NCBI RefSeq assembly: GCF_003670275.1
Contig: NZ_QXJF01000002.1
Span: forward strand, 1-64,000
Source: Helicobacter labetoulli
GTDB taxonomy: Bacteria; Campylobacterota; Campylobacteria; Campylobacterales; Helicobacteraceae
Length of the DNA stretch: 64,000 bases
Direction: 5' to 3'
Of the stretch, positions 8,941 through 17,963 are shown in pieces. The notes under the pieces were generated by a model. It had not been told where the DNA came from and ran no database searches. It was given only the letters and a program-made list of their open reading frames with translations. A program made the translations under genes and the position numbers. Each line of letters starts with the position of its first letter. The first letter of the stretch is position 1.

Positions 8941-10454
8941 ATCCCAATAGCCTAAAACCCATTAATCTCCACACCATTACGCTAAGCCAACCCTGCCTAC
9001 TCGCACTAGATTCTAAATTTATAACAAAGCACAAATGCCTTATTTTTGACTTGCAAGACTCTCACATTTCCATCGCACTCTCTTGTGAAAATGCACCGCT
9101 TGGGCTTATCACAAATCACATCAATTCACTTTTTCCGCATAGGCATTTGGAGTTTTTTCTCGCCCCAAATGAAAGCTTTGAAGTACAGCTAGAATCCATT
9201 ACAGACTTTCAAGCCTTTAAAAAACTTCAAGACAATCTACTTTTTCTCCTGCAAAGCCAAAATCACCACGATGACGATGAAAGAGCAGCCATAGCATTGC
9301 TTGATTATATTTTAGAGCTTTGTATTAAGCATAGGGCGAGTGATATACATTTTGAATCTCAAGATTCTATCCATTGTGTTAGAATCCGCGTAGATGGTAT
9401 GTTGCGAGAGATTTTAAAGCTACAAGAAGCGGTATTTGAATCTTTGAGTGCGTGTTTAAAGCTTGAGTGCAAACTTGATATAAACCAAAAACGACAAGCC
9501 CAAGATGGACGCTTTAGCCGAGTTTTTGACAGCAAAGCTTTTGACTTTCGGCTTTCTGTTTTACCCACTTTTAGCGGAGAATCACTCGTGCTTAGAATCC
9601 TGCATAAAAATGCAAAAATCGCCACACTTCAAGAGCTAGGATTCCACAAGTTACCATTGCATCTCATCACGCATTTTGCCAACTCCCCAAGCGGACTAAT
9701 ACTCCTATCAGGTCCCACAGGCAGCGGAAAATCAACTACTCTTTATGCGATTTTAGAATCTATAAAATCCCCTAGCAAAAAAATCATCACGCTTGAAGAC
9801 CCCATAGAATACCGCATACACAACACAACGCAAGTGCTTGTTAATGACAAACACCATTTTGGCTTTTCAAATGCGTTAAAAGCCTTGTTGCGACACGATC
9901 CGGATATTTTGATGATTGGTGAGATACGCGATGAAAATAGCCTTGATATTGCCATGCGTGCGTCTTTAACAGGGCATTTGGTGCTATCTACCATTCACGC
10001 CAATGACTCTCTAAGCGTGATTGAGCGATTGCTTGATATGGGAGCAAAGGATTATCTTTTAAGCTCTACTTTGCGGCTGCTTATCTCCCAAAGGCTTGTG
10101 CGGAGGCTTTGCCCTTATTGTAAGATTCCATTATCATTCCAGCAAATATGTGAAAAGTTTGAATCCTTTAAGCTTGAAACGCATATTTTAGAGCCATACA
10201 AAAATGCTAGATTCTACACATCTAGTGGTTGTCAGCATTGCTATATGCAGGGCTATAATGGGCGATTGCTCATCGCAGAATGCCTAGAAAACTCTAACCT
10301 CTTACAGCACTACATTCAAGCCCCACAAGATAAAGAAATCATCACAAAAGAGCTTCAAAAAGATGGGTTTGAAAGTATGTTTGAAGCAGGCATAAAGCTT
10401 TTAGCTCAAGGTCAAACCTCCTTTGAAGAAATTTATAGAGTGTGTCGGCTATGA
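8937..10454 (+). CDS. GspE/PilB/CtsE-type secretion ATPase
   Basis: This 505-residue cytoplasmic AAA+ ATPase powers pseudopilus assembly. Visible motifs are Walker A (GPTGSGKST), the Asp box (ITLEDPIEYR), Walker B (DILMIGEIRD), the His box (GHLVLSTIHAND), and a zinc-binding tetracysteine pattern near the C-terminus (CPYC..SSGCQHC). The family's N-terminal part is shortened and divergent, as in Campylobacter CtsE. It is translationally coupled to the secretin upstream (ATGA) and to the platform gene downstream (ATGA). Confidence 0.9.
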   Translation: MNPNSLKPINLHTITLSQPCLLALDSKFITKHKCLIFDLQDSHISIALSCENAPLGLITNHINSLFPHRHLEFFLAPNESFEVQLESITDFQAFKKLQDNLLFLLQSQNHHDDDERAAIALLDYILELCIKHRASDIHFESQDSIHCVRIRVDGMLREILKLQEAVFESLSACLKLECKLDINQKRQAQDGRFSRVFDSKAFDFRLSVLPTFSGESLVLRILHKNAKIATLQELGFHKLPLHLITHFANSPSGLILLSGPTGSGKSTTLYAILESIKSPSKKIITLEDPIEYRIHNTTQVLVNDKHHFGFSNALKALLRHDPDILMIGEIRDENSLDIAMRASLTGHLVLSTIHANDSLSVIERLLDMGAKDYLLSSTLRLLISQRLVRRLCPYCKIPLSFQQICEKFESFKLETHILEPYKNARFYTSSGCQHCYMQGYNGRLLIAECLENSNLLQHYIQAPQDKEIITKELQKDGFESMFEAGIKLLAQGQTSFEEIYRVCRL

Positions 10455-11590
10455 AAGAGACAAAAGGCTTTTCAACTTTTTATCCCAAAGATTCTTCCCC
10501 ACAAGAGCCAAATCCACTCTCCACTCCGCCTTTTTCCATATTCCAAAAACGCATCTCTACAAAAGATATAAGTATGCTCTTTTTGCAAATTGCTACTATG
10601 CTGCAATCTCACCTACCACTTTTACACATCATACAAATATGTGCGACAAACACTAAAAATGCAAGGTTAAAAGCGATTTTGCAAGATATAGCCTACCACT
10701 TGCAGTTAGGACAGAATCTCTCTTTTGGATTCAAAAAATATGCAAAAGTTTTTGGCGATATAAGCTATCAAATGATAAGCATTGGAGAAAAAAGCGGGGA
10801 GCTAAAAGAGATTTTTAATATGCTAAGCACTCATCTCACAAAAGAGCATAAAAACAAAAATAAAATAAAACGCGCTCTTTTTTATCCCACCCTTGTGCTG
10901 ATAAGTATCATTGTTGCATTTGGTGTGCTTGTGGCTTTTGTGCTACCACAATTTTTAGAGATGTTTGCCTCTATGCACATAGAGCTGCCTATTTATACGC
11001 GGATTCTACTTGTTATTGAGCAATTTTTCACAGATTTTGGGCTTATTGTATTAGGGCTTTTGCTTGGGGTTGGGAGCTTAACTTGGTATGTATATAAAAA
11101 CTCTCTTGGGTTTAAAACTCACATTCACGCCTATGCTTTAAATCTCCCGCTTATTGGGGCAATTATAAAAGCACATTTTTATTATCAATACACTTTTTCA
11201 CTCGCCTTACAGCTCAAATCCGCCACGCCTATGGATCTAGCCTTATCTTTAAGCAAAGAAATAAGCAATCTCGCTTTGAAGGCAAAATATGAATCTGTGC
11301 TAGAATCCCTTAAAAATGGCAAACCCTTATCGGTCAGCTTAAAAGAGCAGAATCTGCTTGATGATATTGCTCTAGCCCTTATTAGTGCGGGGGAACAAAG
11401 TGGGAATCTAGCTCAAATGCTTGAAGTATGCTCCCAACATTTTGAAGAAATCACGGAAGAAAAAACCGATACGCTCATCTCTCTCATAGAGCCAAGCCTT
11501 AGCCTTGCTATGGGGATTTTGCTGCTCTTTTTGGCATTGGGGATTTTTGTGCCTATGTGGGATATGAGTGCATATGCTTTTGGAGCTTAG
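10451..11590 (+). CDS. GspF/PilC/CtsF-type inner-membrane platform protein
   Basis: The 379-residue protein has two tandem GspF cytoplasmic helical domains (about 45-165 and 245-370) and three membrane helices (about 160-182, 205-225 and 350-375). The paired signature GEKSGEL...LS and AGEQSGNLAQML is visible. It sits at the base of the pseudopilus and couples to the GspE ATPase. The ATG at 10451 overlaps the stop of the ATPase gene; an in-frame GTG three codons earlier is less likely. No pseudopilin or prepilin peptidase gene follows, so those parts must be encoded elsewhere. Confidence 0.87.
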   Translation: MKETKGFSTFYPKDSSPQEPNPLSTPPFSIFQKRISTKDISMLFLQIATMLQSHLPLLHIIQICATNTKNARLKAILQDIAYHLQLGQNLSFGFKKYAKVFGDISYQMISIGEKSGELKEIFNMLSTHLTKEHKNKNKIKRALFYPTLVLISIIVAFGVLVAFVLPQFLEMFASMHIELPIYTRILLVIEQFFTDFGLIVLGLLLGVGSLTWYVYKNSLGFKTHIHAYALNLPLIGAIIKAHFYYQYTFSLALQLKSATPMDLALSLSKEISNLALKAKYESVLESLKNGKPLSVSLKEQNLLDDIALALISAGEQSGNLAQMLEVCSQHFEEITEEKTDTLISLIEPSLSLAMGILLLFLALGIFVPMWDMSAYAFGA

Positions 11591-11606
11591 GATTCTCTTC
11601 AAAAAG

Positions 11607-12719
11607 CTACAACAACGCCTTGATATGCGAGATAAACATATCTATATCTATGCCATTTTTAGCAAAAAGAGAATCTTGCCTTTCGTATAAACGCGGTTTG
11701 GATAGAATATCTACAATGCCATCCACCGCTTCAGCAGCACTTTTAGCGTGTTTCATCAAAGCATTATCAAGCAAAAATCTATCGTGAAAAAGCAAAAGTG
11801 AGCGAGTGGAAATCACAGGTATGCCAAGATAACACGCCTCTAGATTCATAGTCCCGCCACCGCCTAAAAGCACATCAACAAAAGGATAAAAATCCTTTGG
11901 CTCTAGCTTATGGTGCAAAATCTTGAAGCGACTTTTTGCATCTTGCGGAAGCTCTGCAAGGCAAGATTCTAGCTCATCTTTACCATAGCGGGGCATACAC
12001 AGCACATTGGCTTTAATCTTTTGAGCCAAAAGGGCAAAGCTCTCATAAATAATTGGTAACTTGTGCTTGACATAATGTGCCTTATACTCCTCTTCACGCA
12101 CCAAAATAATAGGCAAAGCAGAATCTAGCCCTAGATTCTCACAAAATGCCTTTCTCTGCGAAGATTCTAGCTCATAATGCAAAGGAATAGAATCTAGCCA
12201 TAATGCCACATCAATAAAGTCATATTCCACCACTTGAGTAGAATCTAGCCCCAAACTTGTATAACAAATCTCAGGCACGACAAAAGGGCGGAATACAAGA
12301 TGGGAAAGCGGAAGTGTCAAGCGGGATAAAATCGTTACAGATTCTAAAGAGAATTTTTCATCAGCCACCGGCGTATCAGCAAAATGCACCACCGGTATCC
12401 CTAGCCCATACGCACACTGCACTCCATCAACACTAGCTCCGGTGATAAAAATCTTTGGCATTGCATTAAGCCTTGCAAAAAGCTCCAAAAAGCCCTTTTG
12501 CCGATTGATTCTTGCTTCAAACTTACCTAGTTTGCTTGCCCCGCCATAGCCACCAACACAATAATGCTCTATGTTAAAAAGCTCTAAAAGTCTCAAACAC
12601 TCATCATAGTTCTTACTCTCACGCGTGGTAACAATCACAGAATCTAAAGCCTTGAGTTTGGGTAAAATGGGCTTAAAAAACAGCACATATTTTGGGTCAA
12701 TAATATCAAGCCAAATCAT
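11607..12719 (-). CDS. DUF354 family protein, GT-B-like fold
   Basis: This is a 370-residue soluble protein. It begins with a Rossmann-type segment (IWLDIIDPKYVLFFKPILPKL) and has the glycine-rich C-terminal loop (VLLGGGGTMNLEACYLGIPVIST) shared by DUF354 and UDP-GlcNAc 2-epimerase/glycosyltransferase-B folds. That loop usually binds a nucleotide-sugar diphosphate. The family is often found near surface polysaccharide genes, but nothing of that kind is adjacent here. It converges with the GspF gene, separated by 16 bases. The biochemical role is unknown. Confidence 0.7.
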   Translation of the reverse strand: MIWLDIIDPKYVLFFKPILPKLKALDSVIVTTRESKNYDECLRLLELFNIEHYCVGGYGGASKLGKFEARINRQKGFLELFARLNAMPKIFITGASVDGVQCAYGLGIPVVHFADTPVADEKFSLESVTILSRLTLPLSHLVFRPFVVPEICYTSLGLDSTQVVEYDFIDVALWLDSIPLHYELESSQRKAFCENLGLDSALPIILVREEEYKAHYVKHKLPIIYESFALLAQKIKANVLCMPRYGKDELESCLAELPQDAKSRFKILHHKLEPKDFYPFVDVLLGGGGTMNLEACYLGIPVISTRSLLLFHDRFLLDNALMKHAKSAAEAVDGIVDILSKPRLYERQDSLFAKNGIDIDMFISHIKALL

Positions 12720-12818
12720 TTTTTGCCTTTGTGTTTTGCGTTTTGTGTTGTATTTGTGTAATCAAAAATGCGTTAAGATTCTAGCACAAGTTTAATCCAA
12801 ATAATCTAGGAGAGCAAT

Positions 12819-13478
12819 ATGGCAGAACACGCCCCTTGTAAGATTGACATCACACTTTTACACTACACCCCACTACATATTTGTAGCAACGCCATTCGCA
12901 CTTGTTGGCAGAGCTTTGATAAGGGCGATTGTGGGGGAGAGAAAGATAGAGAACTCATTGATAGAGTGGGGAATAAATTTAAACACGCAAGCACCTTGGA
13001 ACATTTATTTTATAATTTTTATATTAAGGGTATTTCAAGGGCGTGTTTGCAGGAGCTTACACGGCATCGTATGGCAAGCTTTAGCGTGAAAAGCTCCCGC
13101 TATACGCTAAAAGAGCTAAAAGATGAGCCTAGCTTTTTGCCTATTGATGAGACAAATACGCAAAGAGCGGAAAGGTTTGTCGTTTTCACAAGTAATGAAA
13201 AAGTCAATCACGCTTCCATTCACGCCCTAGAAAATTTACGCCAAATTCTAGGTGAAAATATCAGCAACGACATTGCCAAATTTGCTATGCCAGAATCTTA
13301 CCGCACGGAGCTTAGCTTTTCTATCAATGCTAGAAGTTTGCAAAACTTCCTATCCCTTAGAAGCTCAAAATCCGCCCTTTGGGAGATTCGTGCTTTGGCT
13401 TTAGCAATATTTGAATCTTTGCCAGAGGAGCATAAGTTTATTTTCACAGACTGCATAGCACAAAATCCTACGCATTAA
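12819..13478 (+). CDS. thyX: Flavin-dependent thymidylate synthase ThyX
   Basis: ThyX makes dTMP from dUMP using FAD, NADPH and methylenetetrahydrofolate, and is the usual thymidylate synthase of Campylobacterota. The 219-residue length fits the family. The signature RHR-x7-S is present (RHRMASFSVKS), followed by SRYT. The C-terminal substrate-binding stretch reads ELSFSINARSLQNFLSLR. A good ribosome site (TAGGAGAGCAAT) precedes the ATG. It is transcribed away from the DUF354 gene. Confidence 0.93.
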   Translation: MAEHAPCKIDITLLHYTPLHICSNAIRTCWQSFDKGDCGGEKDRELIDRVGNKFKHASTLEHLFYNFYIKGISRACLQELTRHRMASFSVKSSRYTLKELKDEPSFLPIDETNTQRAERFVVFTSNEKVNHASIHALENLRQILGENISNDIAKFAMPESYRTELSFSINARSLQNFLSLRSSKSALWEIRALALAIFESLPEEHKFIFTDCIAQNPTH

Positions 13479-13524
13479 AATCTAGCCTTGTGAGCTTTTT
13501 GAAAAAAACCAACAATACCAACTT

Positions 13525-13752
13525 ACGCTTAAAGTATATCTTTAAGCGTGTAAAATTAATCGCACAAAGTGCCAACCTCTTAAAGCGTCGTAGGGGGTGA
13601 GTGGCACGCCCACGAACGCCCTTAAGGGCAATGGGCGGATATATAAGGGGGAGTGAGCGGTATATCTGCGAACCGACTTCGCATTTTTGCGTAAGCTACA
13701 CTCGTGCGAAGCACTAGTCCACACTTGCAAATTCAAGCCCCTCCCCCTTATA
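13525..13752 (+). repeat. Structured intergenic repeat, copy B
   Basis: This is the second copy of the element at 6892-7061. The opening hairpin is ACGCTTAAAG (13525-13534) / CTTTAAGCGT (13540-13549), where copy A has G-C instead of A-T at one pair. The long-range stem is TATAAGGGGGAG (13642-13653) / CTCCCCCTTATA (13741-13752). The GAA-loop hairpin is GTGC (13704-13707) / GCAC (13711-13714). Conserved single-stranded blocks include CTCTTAAAGCG, GTAGGGGGTGAG and ACACTTGCAAATT. Copy B is longer because of extra sequence between the conserved blocks (about 13611-13640 and 13675-13700). Confidence 0.7.
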
Positions 13753-13801
13753 AAAAACAATAAAATAAAAATAAAAAAACTTAGAATCTAAAAAAACATA
13801 A

Positions 13802-13827
13802 ATACTTCGCTCACGCTCAATATGACA
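13802..13827 (-). repeat. Isolated end of the TGTCAT palindromic repeat family
   Basis: Read on the minus strand, this begins TGTCATATTGAGCG and ends GCGAAGTAT. It matches the left end of the repeat family found inside RM genes at 24782, 26255, 35539 and 36650. It lies between thyX and the membrane pseudogene and shows that the repeat is also intergenic in this genome. Confidence 0.6.
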
Positions 13828-13910
13828 AAAACTTACTACATAGATTCAAGGAATTTAAACACTTAATGTATAATCCACGCTCTACATTGCACATTTTCTA
13901 AGGAGCCTTG

Positions 13911-15752
13911 ATGTTGGTTTTGAAGCAATATATCCTTATCCTTTTTGTAGCCTTAGCAATGCTTTTTAGAGAGCTAAAATATGAGCTAGATGAACTAATA
14001 AGATTTAAAAGCCTTAGCCTTATGGAGAGTGAAAGATATTGGCGAATGATTTTTGCTGAAGTGATTTTAGTGCTGCTTTTAGGCGGGGGCTTAGGGGCGA
14101 TATTGCCATTGCTTGGCTTTATAGATTCTAGCATTGTCAATGGCATTGTTATTATAATAGCGATTATAGGCATTGTGGGTGGCTTTGTGCTTTTTGCACT
14201 CAATGTAAGAATCACAACTAAAAGGCTAAAGACTTTGCATAAGGAATTGATAGAACAATCAGCTCGCCCCATAGATTCTAGCTTGGCAGATTCTAAGCCC
14301 TCTTATTTTTCACGCTTTGTTATCCGCTTTATTACACCAAAATATTTTTACATCTCTCTTGTGATTTGTGTGGGGTGTTTATGGGGTGTTTTGGCAGGGG
14401 AGATAAATCAATGGGAAAAGATTGCTACTATATTTTTTGCTGTGCTTGGTGCTTTTATAGGCTTATTTTATAGCATTATCCTTTTACCAAATCTCACAAA
14501 AGTTTTAGATATAAGGCAATGTAACCAAGATTGTAAAAAAAATGCTTTTAAGCATTGTGCTTTTCTGTGCGGGTTTTTGCTTATAGGCTTTAGTCCTATA
14601 ATAAATTTTATCTATGCTTATGAATATTCTGTTTCTTTTCTTTATATACTTTATGGTGGAATTGGGCTTGTGCTTTTAGGGCTGTGGCAATATAGCGGGA
14701 TATATATGAGAATCTGGCTTTTTATAGCGGCGTATAATGTTTTAGTATATTTGATTATAGCTTTACATATGCCATATTCCTTAGATTTTAGATATATGGC
14801 AGAAGAAGCAAAGCTCACACTCATCCTGCTATGTTTTTTGCCGCTTTTAATATGGCATATAAGGCAAAGGGCGTTTGTGGGGCTCTTGGCATAATATGGA
14901 TATATAATCATATAGTGAATGGCTATTTTTTTGATGATGACTATATGTTTTTAGATAGTGTGATTTTTAATGCTATTACATTTTATATTTTTGCGATGAT
15001 TGGCTTTTATTGCGTGAGATTTTTTAGTGAGAGTGAAAGCTTCTTTGGGAAATTGATAAGGCTATTTTCTAAGCTATGGATATATGGATATGCGGAAGTA
15101 TCAGTGGGCTAATCTTTCTAGGCTTATTCTTTAATGGACTTGCATTTTTTGCGTTAGGCAAGGGCGTTGCAGCATTGCTTGGCTTCTCTCTTAGCTTAAG
15201 TTTGCAAAGGCTAAAAATAGAGTATTTTGCCTTGCTTTTGCTATTTAGCATATATGTGGGCATTTTCTTTTTTAAAAGTTTTGAGCATTTGCACTTTTTT
15301 GGCGAGTTTGCATACAATCCTTTCTACACGATACTTGGATTTGATTCTCTACTTGGCTATTTTGTTGTGTCCTTTGTTTTGCTTTTTTTGTTTATTCTCT
15401 CAAAGCACACAGGAGCAGATTCTACATATCAAGGCTTTATTCATCTTAGGCTTTGTCTTGTGCTATGATTTTGTTTTGTATAAAATATCTTCATATAGCC
15501 CTAAATAGTTATGCTTATAGCCTTTGGGGAGTAATGGAAATCTCCGTGTTTTTTATCATTACATTTAGCGTTGTGCTCTTGGGGCTATTTTGGCGGTATA
15601 ATGTCTTATTTGCCCTAAGCTTTATGGGCTTAATGGCGGATTTTATATTTTTCCCTAGATTTAGTGTGTTTCTTATCCTACTCTTTTTTGGTGTGTTGTG
15701 GGAGATTAAGATTTTATTTTTTAATAGGCAAAAGATAGAATCTATAAGCTAG
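13911..15752 (+). pseudogene. Frameshifted large multi-pass membrane protein gene, family not recognised
   Basis: A ribosome site (AGGAG) precedes an ATG at 13911, and a hydrophobic frame runs 327 codons to a stop at 14892-14894. Membrane-protein-like sequence then continues without a gap in other frames: about 14885-15110 (frame 2), 15105-15410 (frame 1), 15425-15508 (frame 2) and 15510-15752 (frame 3). Each switch falls where one frame loses hydrophobic pattern and the next gains it, so one gene of about 610 codons with at least four frameshifts is the simplest reading. A set of overlapping small membrane genes is the alternative. I cannot name the family; DUF2339- or DUF4153-like proteins have a similar look. 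Composition is T- and G-rich. Confidence 0.6.
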
Positions 15753-15768
15753 ATTCTATTTAGAGCTT

Positions 15769-16389
15769 TTAGAGTTGCTTTAAGAGCTTGTCTATCACAA
15801 GCTCATTTGCTTTTACAAATTTTGTGGCAAAGCTTTCATCTTCTAGGTTTTGTAGCTCCACTTCTTGCGTGATAATACCGCTTTTGGTGCTTTGTGCTGA
15901 TGAAGCATTAAGCACTTCATAAAATACGCTTATTTGAGCCTTATATTTGTCGCTATCTTCTATCACTTGTAAGCCAAGCAAAGAGACTTTCAAAATCTTA
16001 CTTAGCTTTTGTGTGCCAAAGGGCGAGATTGCCACTTGAAAGCAGTTTTGTTCTAAAGCTTGTAGGAGATTAGATTCTAGCATTTGATTAGGAGAGTTTA
16101 TCCATTTTTTATGCTGAAGTTGAGTGATTTGAAGCGTTTGTGCGTTGTATAAAATAATGGCATTATCATTAAAAGGTGCATTGGCATTGACTTGCAATAG
16201 CCCGATTTTACCTTTGCTTATTTTACCTTTATTTATTTGACATTTCACATCACTTGCTTGAGATTGAAGCTTTTGCAAACTTAAGTATGTTACATTTGGA
16301 ATCTGTGAAGCGATTTTCACATCTACACAACCACCAAATATAAGTATCGCCACTATCCCCAACACGAAGATTCTATATTTTTTACTCAT
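15769..16389 (-). CDS. ABC-type transport auxiliary lipoprotein of an Mla/PqiC-like system
   Basis: The 206-residue protein has a lipoprotein signal (VLGIVAILIFGGC, Cys21). The mature domain resembles the PqiC/auxiliary lipoprotein family (IASQIPNVTYLSLQKLQ near the start, ISPFGTQKLSKILKVSLLGLQVIEDSDKYKAQISVFYEV in the middle, given here only as landmarks of the fold). Its start overlaps the mlaD stop by four bases, so it is the last gene of the transporter operon. It probably sits on the outer membrane and helps pass lipid between MlaD and the outer leaflet. Confidence 0.75.
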   Translation of the reverse strand: MSKKYRIFVLGIVAILIFGGCVDVKIASQIPNVTYLSLQKLQSQASDVKCQINKGKISKGKIGLLQVNANAPFNDNAIILYNAQTLQITQLQHKKWINSPNQMLESNLLQALEQNCFQVAISPFGTQKLSKILKVSLLGLQVIEDSDKYKAQISVFYEVLNASSAQSTKSGIITQEVELQNLEDESFATKFVKANELVIDKLLKQL

Positions 16390-17156
16390 TTGCTCCCCTT
16401 AGATTCTGTATTTTGTTTGCCAAAAAGGCTATCATAGGGATTTTTATCCACCTTATCTACAAAATGCGTGAGCGTGTTAAAAAATCTACTCATATCTTGC
16501 AAACTCCCCTGCAACTGCAAAAGCGTAGGGCTTAGAATCTCACGCACATTATATTCGCCATTTTTCATATTTTTATCCATTTGACTACTAAGACTTGCTA
16601 GAGAACTTGTGCTACTTCTAAGCTCTTTTATCATTTCAGTGAGATTATTGAGATTTTCTTCATTAAAAGTGCGATTAAGATTAGCAAGTAAAGCCGTTAT
16701 ATCTTCACCAATCTCCCCAGCCTTACCTAGAATCTTATCCAATCCGCCCTTATCAAGCATAATCACCTTATTGCCAGATTCATCAGCTTGTAATATCTCG
16801 CCCTCGCCCTGAATGAGTGAAAGATAATTCGCCCCGGCTAGTCCTTGTGAAGCCACAACAACTTTTGCATTTTGCTTAATCTCAAGGTTAGAATCCACAA
16901 GCATTTCAATGGCAATAATACCACTTTTCATATCTTTAAAGCTCACGCTCTGCACCCTACCAACACTTATGCCCTTATAGCGAATAGGCGTATTTGTGCC
17001 TACTCCGCTCACCTCATCAGCACTGAAAGCATAATATCGCGTATATTTTGCTGAATCTAGCTCAAAGCGATTAAGCCAAAACACAAACATTATCATCAAT
17101 ATTAAAATGATAAAAAATACCGCTCCAATCCACACATACCGCACATTTCTTTCCAT
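16386..17156 (-). CDS. mlaD: MlaD-type MCE domain lipid-binding protein
   Basis: The 256-residue protein has one N-terminal membrane anchor (about 7-29) and an MCE domain (about 40-125). The MCE signature is TNTPIRYKGISVGRVQSVSF, with LAGANYLSLIQG later. A helical region follows (about 140-245), with coiled-coil character. MlaD rings bind phospholipid in the periplasm and dock on the MlaFE ABC transporter. It lies 24 bases after mlaF, with TAGGAG before its ATG. Confidence 0.85.
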   Translation of the reverse strand: MERNVRYVWIGAVFFIILILMIMFVFWLNRFELDSAKYTRYYAFSADEVSGVGTNTPIRYKGISVGRVQSVSFKDMKSGIIAIEMLVDSNLEIKQNAKVVVASQGLAGANYLSLIQGEGEILQADESGNKVIMLDKGGLDKILGKAGEIGEDITALLANLNRTFNEENLNNLTEMIKELRSSTSSLASLSSQMDKNMKNGEYNVREILSPTLLQLQGSLQDMSRFFNTLTHFVDKVDKNPYDSLFGKQNTESKGSK

Positions 17157-17180
17157 ATTTACTCCTATTACTCTATGAGC

Positions 17181-17963
17181 TTATTGTGTATGTTCCATAT
17201 CAAAATCTTGCCAAAATCGCTCTCCTCTTTTGCCTGAAAATATTTTAGCTTGATTAAATCCTTGCTTCTTTTGTGCGTAAAGCTCATTTAAACTCCCTTC
17301 AAACACTATCTTTTTATCCTCTAACAAAATAAGCCTATCAACACTATCTTTTATAGAATCCAAATCGTGTGTTACCATTACAATCGTGATGTTCAAAATT
17401 TCTTTGAGCTTTACAATAAGCCTATCAAACCGCTCTGCACTTTGCAAATCAAGCCCACTTGTAGGCTCATCTAAAAATAAAATATCAGGGCTTAAAGCCA
17501 ATGCACGAGCCAATGCCACACGCTTTTTCATTCCGCCAGATAGCTCATAAGGATATTTATCTGCCACCTTAGAATCTAACCCTACTAAATCAAGCCACAT
17601 TCTTGATAAACGCTCAATAGTAGCATTATCATAATGACTTTTTTGCGTGAGTAGAAAGCCAACATTATCCAAAACATTCATAGAAGAAAATAACGCCCCA
17701 AACTGGAACATCACTCCACAACGATTTAAGATTCTATCGCGTTTAGATTCTGCTATATCCCAAATATTTTCATCAAAAAATGTAATTGTGCCACTCTTTG
17801 GTTTTTCCAAAAATAGCATATTTTTAAGCAAAGTGCTTTTGCCACTCCCACTGCCACCTAAGATTCCAAATATTTCACCTCTTTTCACACTAAAGCTAAT
17901 CCCATTGTGAATAATATTCTGTCCATACTGCGTATAAAGCTCTTCAACACGAATAATACTCAT
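17181..17963 (-). CDS. mlaF: MlaF-type ABC transporter ATPase
   Basis: The 260-residue ATPase shows Walker A (GGSGSGKST), Q-loop (MFQFGALF), ABC signature (ELSGGMKKR), Walker B (DILFLDEPTSGLD) and the switch His (MVTHD). The M-F-Q-F-G-A-L-F-S motif is typical of MlaF. It energises phospholipid movement through MlaE. The ATG at 17963 was chosen because it overlaps the mlaE stop (ATGA). A longer reading from 18017 would lie inside mlaE and adds 18 residues not typical of the family. Confidence 0.88.
   Translation of the reverse strand: MSIIRVEELYTQYGQNIIHNGISFSVKRGEIFGILGGSGSGKSTLLKNMLFLEKPKSGTITFFDENIWDIAESKRDRILNRCGVMFQFGALFSSMNVLDNVGFLLTQKSHYDNATIERLSRMWLDLVGLDSKVADKYPYELSGGMKKRVALARALALSPDILFLDEPTSGLDLQSAERFDRLIVKLKEILNITIVMVTHDLDSIKDSVDRLILLEDKKIVFEGSLNELYAQKKQGFNQAKIFSGKRGERFWQDFDMEHTQ

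Larger units (their letters stand above)
13479..13910. other. Gene-free gap of 432 bp with structured repeat copy B and a half-palindrome repeat
   Basis: The gap between thyX and the decayed membrane gene holds the second structured element (13525-13752) and a reverse-oriented TGTCAT-type repeat end (13802-13827). A frame of about 70 codons can be drawn through it on the minus strand, but that frame is made almost entirely of the structured repeat and is not conserved in copy A, so it is not called as a gene. Confidence 0.6.

Noticed and set aside
13542-13760. Minus-strand 72-codon open frame between thyX and the membrane pseudogene
   Set aside because: It consists almost wholly of structured repeat copy B; the matching frame is not kept in copy A, and it lacks a ribosome site.
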